Positions 7,010-10,003 of a stretch of DNA of 10,003 bases are shown here, piece by piece. Both the position numbers and the translations under genes were made by a program. Source of the DNA: a bacterium (GTDB taxonomy: Bacteria; Patescibacteriota; Minisyncoccia; Phycocordibacterales; UBA1550). Each line of letters begins with the position of its first letter. Position 1 is the first letter of the stretch. Location: positions 1 through 10,003 of the forward strand of contig JAKAMX010000028.1 of assembly GCA_021812665.1 (NCBI GenBank), given 5' to 3'. Under the pieces are notes generated by a model. The model was not told the DNA's origin. It was given only the letters and a program-made list of their open reading frames with translations, and did no database searches.

Positions 7010-8305
7010 TTATTTGATCAGCGCCTCCCCTACTTTATAAATATCGCCGGCGCCCATAGTGACAATGATATCATTTTCCGTGATCGACTTACTCAAAAAT
7101 TCATTGAGTGCGCCGGTGTCAGCGAAAGTACTTGTCTGCGGTCGGCGTTCGCGAATAGCCGCAGCCAAACTATCGCTTGTGATAGTAGGATCTACTTCTT
7201 CACGAGCTGCATAAATTGGCGCAACGAGGACTTCATCTGCATCCGAAAAACTCTCAACAAAATCATCAAATAAAAGTTTGGTGCGCGAGTAGAGGTGCGG
7301 CTGGAATACGACGCGGATATTGCCCGTTGGATATTTTGCACGAAAGCCCTGGAGTGTTGCGCGAATCTCGGTCGGGTGATGCGCATAGTCATCATACACA
7401 AGCGCGCCCTCCACCGTTTTGCCTTTGTGCTCCATGCGACGCCAGGTGCCCTCAAATTTTAGTATTCCGCATATCGCACTCTGCTCGTCGACGCCCAAAA
7501 TCCGCGAGACGGCAAGAGCAGCTTTTGCATTTGAGATATTGTGATTGCCAGAAACATTGAGCGACACTTCTAACCTCTCTTTTGTATAGTTAACAATTTT
7601 TGCCTTTGCATTTGCAAGCACCGGCGCGACGCGCTCATCATCTGGATTGCACACAATTGCTCCGCGCGCAGGAACTTTTGCAACGATTTCCGCAAATGCA
7701 GTCTGGATACCCTCAATACTTCCGTAGTAATCGAGGTGGTCGTTGTCGATATTGGTAATTACGAGAATCTCAGGTGAAAGACTCAAGAAAGATCTTTTGT
7801 ACTCACATGCTTCGACCACAAAAAGATTGCTAGAGCCTGGGATAAAATTGGAGCCAGACTTTTTTAGCAAACTTCCCACCACAACAGTCGGATCCAGCCT
7901 TGCTTCAATAAAAACTTCCGCGACCATTGCGGTGGTTGTCGTTTTGCCATGCGTGCCTGAAATGGCAATAGTTCGCATACCGCGTGAGATCATTCCGAGC
8001 GCCTCCGGATACGTGTATGTTGGGATCTGCAGCTCACGCGCCTTTATGAGCTCTGGGTTGTCGTTCGTAATCGCAGGAGAATAGATCACGACGTCAGTAT
8101 CTGGCGCAAGATTTTTTGCATCGTGCCCAAAGAAAATTTGTACACCCTCATGCTCTAGTTTTTCAGTGACTAAAGATGGCCCGCGGTCTGATCCTCGAAC
8201 AACAACACCGCGCAAAAGCATCATCCGCGCAAGCGCCGATACACCGATGCCCCCGATACCGACAAAATGAGCAGATTTAATTGTATCGAGGAATTCTTTA
8301 TTCAT
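7010..8305 (-). CDS. murC: UDP-N-acetylmuramate--L-alanine ligase
   Basis: MurC adds L-alanine to UDP-N-acetylmuramic acid, the first amino acid of the peptidoglycan stem peptide, in the cytoplasm using ATP. The three Mur ligase domains are visible: an N-terminal Rossmann domain with GIGGIGVSALA (16-26), the ATPase domain with SGTHGKTTTT (116-125), EACEYKRSF (165-173) and NIDNDHLDYYG (185-195), and a C-terminal domain with FEGTWRRME (284-292), DDYAHHPTEI (305-314) and FQPHLYSRT (334-342). The HHPTE and RRME signatures separate MurC from MurD, MurE and MurF. Its 431 residues are somewhat short against about 490 in Escherichia coli, with no key motif lost. Its ATG shares one base with the murD stop (TAATG), a stop-restart junction, and there is no separate Shine-Dalgarno. 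Confidence 0.96.
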   Translation of the reverse strand: MNKEFLDTIKSAHFVGIGGIGVSALARMMLLRGVVVRGSDRGPSLVTEKLEHEGVQIFFGHDAKNLAPDTDVVIYSPAITNDNPELIKARELQIPTYTYPEALGMISRGMRTIAISGTHGKTTTTAMVAEVFIEARLDPTVVVGSLLKKSGSNFIPGSSNLFVVEACEYKRSFLSLSPEILVITNIDNDHLDYYGSIEGIQTAFAEIVAKVPARGAIVCNPDDERVAPVLANAKAKIVNYTKERLEVSLNVSGNHNISNAKAALAVSRILGVDEQSAICGILKFEGTWRRMEHKGKTVEGALVYDDYAHHPTEIRATLQGFRAKYPTGNIRVVFQPHLYSRTKLLFDDFVESFSDADEVLVAPIYAAREEVDPTITSDSLAAAIRERRPQTSTFADTGALNEFLSKSITENDIIVTMGAGDIYKVGEALIK

Positions 8306-9654
8306 TATTTTATTTTTTTAACAGCCGCAAGAAACTGATCGCCACGATCGAATTCATTTTTAAATACACCGAAACTTGCAGCTCCCGGCGATAACAAAAT
8401 TGTGTCGCCCCGTTTTGCAGTTTCTCGTGCAAAGGTGAGCGCATCTTTCATTGACGACACCACAAAAACCGGGTATGAAGTTTTCTTTGGAATAAGTGTG
8501 AGAAGTTTTTCTGTTGCAGCACCTTCAATGAGCACGAGTCCTTTCACTGTTTTATGCACCAGTTTCGCCATACCTGAATAATCGAGGTTTTTGTCCGCGC
8601 CGCCCGCGATAAGTACGATGTTCTTTCGTTTTTTATCTTGCAGTGCAAGAATCGCTGCACGGTTGCCATCAGGAGTTGTTGCTGTTGTATCGTTTACATA
8701 CTTGATGCCACCAACTGAACGAACGAATTCAAGTCTCCCTGGCACTCCGGCAAAACTTTCTACACCGCGTTTAATATCTTTTTCAGAAACACCGAGCGCA
8801 CGACATGCTTCGATAGCACATGCGATGTTTGCACGATTGTGCTCTCCGAGCAGTTTTATTTTCCAACCTGCCGGAACTTTTTTGCTTTTCGCAACTAGAA
8901 CGTGCCCATCCATGCCGCCTTTGTAGCGAGCTTTTATCTCCTTCGCAGCCTTTTCGCCGAGCACCAGAGTATCGCCTTCTTTTTGATATTTAAAAATATT
9001 TGCTTTGTCGCCAAAATAGAGGTCCATACTCCCCTTGTAGTAATTCAAGTGATCTGGCAAAAAATTTGTGAAGACAGCAATATGAGGAGAAATTTTTGCG
9101 TCGCCAAATCCCTGCAACTGCCACGAGTCGAGTTCGAGGACCACAATGTCCCCTTCCTTAACCTTGTTGAGTAGTGGCAGCGTTGCCATGCCGCGCACAT
9201 TGCCACCTAAGAAAACTTTTCGCTTGGCGGCTTCAAGAATATGTTTGATGAGGTATGTGGTCGTTGTTTTTCCGCGCGTACCGGTGACTCCCACGAGTGT
9301 GCCTTTGGTAAATTTTGCAAAGAGCGATGCGTCCATCTCGACGGGAATATTATTTTTTTGTGCTTCAGCAATATAGGGAGAATCGAGCGGGACACCAGCT
9401 GCTTTAATCACCAAGTCACAAGAAACAAAATCTTCAATCTGGTGGCAACCGAGCACAAAGCGAATGTTTGAGTAGCCCGAAAGTTGCTTGAGTGATGGAG
9501 CAAGGGCTTCCGCACTTTTCAGATCAGTGATAGTGAGCTCGGCACCAGATTTCGAAAGGAGCTTTGCAACATTGAGCCCACGACCCAGAAGGCCAAGGCC
9601 GAGCATTGTAATTTTCTTTCCCCTAAAAAAAGTTTTGTGATTCATTTCGTGCAT
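8305..9654 (-). CDS. murD: UDP-N-acetylmuramoyl-L-alanine--glutamate ligase (MurD-type)
   Basis: This Mur ligase adds glutamate to UDP-MurNAc-L-Ala using ATP. Residue numbers here count from the longest frame, whose ATG is at 9696. Visible are a Rossmann loop (LGLGLLGRG, 32-40), the ATP loop GVTGTRGKTTTT (136-147), ELDSWQLQ (188-195), NFLPDHLNYY (211-220), a lysine at 231 (YFGDKANIF) matching the carbamylated lysine, LLGEHNRANI (282-291), and LLSPGAASFGVFKNEFDRG (433-451), which is MurD-specific. The ATP-site motif is NDTTATTPD (335-343) instead of the usual DSKATN, so D- versus L-glutamate use is open. I place the start at 9654 (residue 15) because an extended -10 box ends 6 nt before it; a transcript starting there would exclude the ATG at 9696. 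The ATG at 9645 is also possible. It heads the operon and overlaps murC by 1 nt. Confidence 0.92.
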   Translation of the reverse strand: MHEMNHKTFFRGKKITMLGLGLLGRGLNVAKLLSKSGAELTITDLKSAEALAPSLKQLSGYSNIRFVLGCHQIEDFVSCDLVIKAAGVPLDSPYIAEAQKNNIPVEMDASLFAKFTKGTLVGVTGTRGKTTTTYLIKHILEAAKRKVFLGGNVRGMATLPLLNKVKEGDIVVLELDSWQLQGFGDAKISPHIAVFTNFLPDHLNYYKGSMDLYFGDKANIFKYQKEGDTLVLGEKAAKEIKARYKGGMDGHVLVAKSKKVPAGWKIKLLGEHNRANIACAIEACRALGVSEKDIKRGVESFAGVPGRLEFVRSVGGIKYVNDTTATTPDGNRAAILALQDKKRKNIVLIAGGADKNLDYSGMAKLVHKTVKGLVLIEGAATEKLLTLIPKKTSYPVFVVSSMKDALTFARETAKRGDTILLSPGAASFGVFKNEFDRGDQFLAAVKKIK

Positions 9655-9660
9655 TGCCCC

Positions 9661-9669
9661 ATAATAGCA
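9661..9669 (-). promoter_or_regulatory. Extended -10 promoter of the mur operon, apparently leaderless
   Basis: The minus strand reads TGCTATTAT (TG-n-TATTAT), then GGGGCA, then ATG at 9654. It shares its TGCTAT core and its distance to ATG (6 nt against 7) with the promoter at 4754-4762. A -35 box is not clear (a T-rich GGTTTTTC lies at about the right distance). Confidence 0.5.
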
Positions 9670-9715
9670 GAAACTTTCTAAAGAAAAACCTGACATTTTG
9701 TATATCGCAAAAGCG

Positions 9716-9744
9716 TTGCGCTTCTTGGCTTTTTCTGGTATATT
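9716..9744 (+). promoter_or_regulatory. Promoter of the tRNA-Ile gene
   Basis: TTGCGC (9716-9721) and TATATT (9739-9744) are separated by exactly 17 nt, and TGG just before the -10 makes an extended -10 (TG-n-TATATT). Transcription would begin near 9751, about six bases before the mature tRNA. It diverges from the mur promoter. The -35 overlaps the short inverted repeat CGCAA-AAGCG-TTGCG (9706-9720). Confidence 0.6.
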
Positions 9745-9756
9745 CGTTCTACGTTT

Positions 9757-9830
9757 GCGCGATTAGCTCAGGTGGTTAGAGCGCGTCACTGATAATGACG
9801 AGGTCCCAGGTTCGAGTCCTGGATCGCGCA
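9757..9830 (+). tRNA. tRNA-Ile (anticodon GAU)
   Basis: The 74-nt cloverleaf folds completely. The acceptor stem is GCGCGAT (9757-9763) with ATCGCGC (9823-9829) and discriminator A (9830). The D arm is GCTC/GAGC (9766-9769, 9779-9782). The anticodon arm is CGTCA/TGACG (9784-9788, 9796-9800) with loop CTGATAA, giving GAT and hence isoleucine AUC/AUU. The T arm is CCAGG/CCTGG (9806-9810, 9818-9822) with loop TTCGAGT. CCA is not encoded (CTT follows), so a CCA-adding enzyme is needed. Confidence 0.97.
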
Positions 9831-9849
9831 CTTTGAAAAGCAACGAATT

Positions 9850-9874
9850 CCAGGTTCGAGTCCTGGATCGCGCA
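9850..9874 (+). repeat. Exact 25-nt copy of the tRNA-Ile 3' end
   Basis: This segment repeats 9806-9830 without a mismatch: the whole T arm, the 3' acceptor strand and the discriminator base. Only 19 nt separate the two copies, and identity stops sharply at both ends. The matching 5' half of a tRNA is absent, so it is not a second tRNA gene. It could be an attachment-site duplication left by an element that integrated at the tRNA 3' end, or the remnant of a deleted tandem tRNA. It lies before the terminator and should therefore be transcribed with the tRNA. Confidence 0.85.
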
Positions 9875-9880
9875 ACAAGT

Positions 9881-9914
9881 AAACAAAAAACCGCCTTTAA
9901 GCGGTTTTTTGTTT
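9881..9914 (+). terminator. Intrinsic bidirectional terminator after tRNA-Ile
   Basis: A perfect 14-bp stem has arms at 9881-9894 and 9901-9914, GC core CCGC/GCGG, loop CTTTAA, and runs of A and T on the two sides. On the plus strand it ends in TTTTTTGTTT and closes the tRNA transcript; on the minus strand it lies 5 nt after the stop of the gene coming from the right, so it can serve both. Confidence 0.9.
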
Positions 9915-9919
9915 GAATA

Positions 9920-10003
9920 TTACATTTGTGTATCTAAATAGTTCGAGTATTCTTTCTTTTGTTCCGTTCTTCGCCAAACAAAACGTTTGGTCTTTTGTAC
10001 AAG
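9920..10003 (-). CDS. C-terminal end of an unidentified protein (partial)
   Basis: The minus strand is open from the window edge for 27 codons and ends in TAA at 9922-9920. The visible end is basic and polar (RFVWRRTEQKKEYSNYLDTQM at its close) and matches no family I can name. An open run this short could arise by chance, but its stop lies 5 nt before a terminator that works on this strand, which is what a real convergent gene would show. The rest of the gene is outside the window. Confidence 0.4.
   Translation of the reverse strand, partial: LVQKTKRFVWRRTEQKKEYSNYLDTQM

Noticed and set aside
6833..7273. 146-codon plus-strand open frame across the rsmI/murC junction
   Set aside because: Opposite two well-identified genes, no promoter or ribosome site, no recognisable motif.
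9850..9874. A second tRNA gene
   Set aside because: Only the T arm and 3' acceptor strand are present; there is no D arm, anticodon arm or 5' acceptor strand.
9974..9990. Hairpin CCAAAC/GTTTGG with a following T-rich stretch as a terminator
   Set aside because: The stem is only 6 bp with two GC pairs at one end, and it lies within the likely coding end of a gene on the minus strand.
1..10003. CRISPR arrays, insertion sequences, rRNA or riboswitches
   Set aside because: No regularly spaced repeats, transposase-like protein, terminal inverted repeats or structured leader were seen; the only direct repeat of note is the tRNA 3' copy.
1..10003. Alternative genetic code with TGA read as glycine
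   Set aside because: All genes are full length in the standard code with no in-frame TGA; stops are TAA or TAG, so nothing here requires recoding.

Overview
The window reads as a compact bacterial chromosome segment, most probably from a Patescibacteria/CPR (Parcubacteria-like) genome. I infer this from the set of protein families rather than from a marker gene: a soluble VirD4/TraG-like ATPase with a long disordered tail, a secreted lamin-tail/PKD surface protein, a DUF4015-type putative glycoside hydrolase, a GT4 glycosyltransferase of the kind common in CPR, a short RsmI, and a tRNA without an encoded CCA. The standard genetic code fits: no gene needs an in-frame TGA, and all nine visible stops are TAA or TAG. 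No gene-free stretch exceeds 300 bases.

Nearly everything lies on the minus strand, so transcription runs from high to low coordinates. At the right end a tRNA-Ile(GAU) points the other way (+), followed by an exact 25-nt copy of its 3' end, a strong symmetric terminator, and the last 27 codons of a convergent minus-strand gene that enters from outside the window. Between the tRNA and murD is a divergent promoter region (about 9655-9756).

Operon 1 (9654 to 4809) is murD, murC, rsmI, a 75-residue membrane protein with a CxxC motif, and a DUF4015 protein. The junctions are tight (1-nt overlap, then gaps of 3, 21 and 5 nt). It combines two consecutive peptidoglycan precursor ligases with an rRNA methyltransferase and two envelope proteins of unknown job. 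A perfect 21-bp hairpin terminator overlaps its last stop codon.

Operon 2 starts immediately afterwards (4746) and holds the VirD4-like ATPase and, 4 nt later, the lamin-tail/PKD surface protein. A possible weak promoter then leads into a sugar-nucleotide epimerase and a GT4 glycosyltransferase (surface polysaccharide synthesis). The glycosyltransferase frame stops after 100 residues, 5 bases from the window edge, and is probably frameshifted.

The most notable observations are the duplicated tRNA 3' end (integration scar or competing fold), extended -10 promoters placed only 6-7 nt from start codons (apparently leaderless operons), a MurD with a non-canonical C-terminal ATP-site motif, and the pairing of a DNA-translocase-like ATPase with a wall/surface protein.
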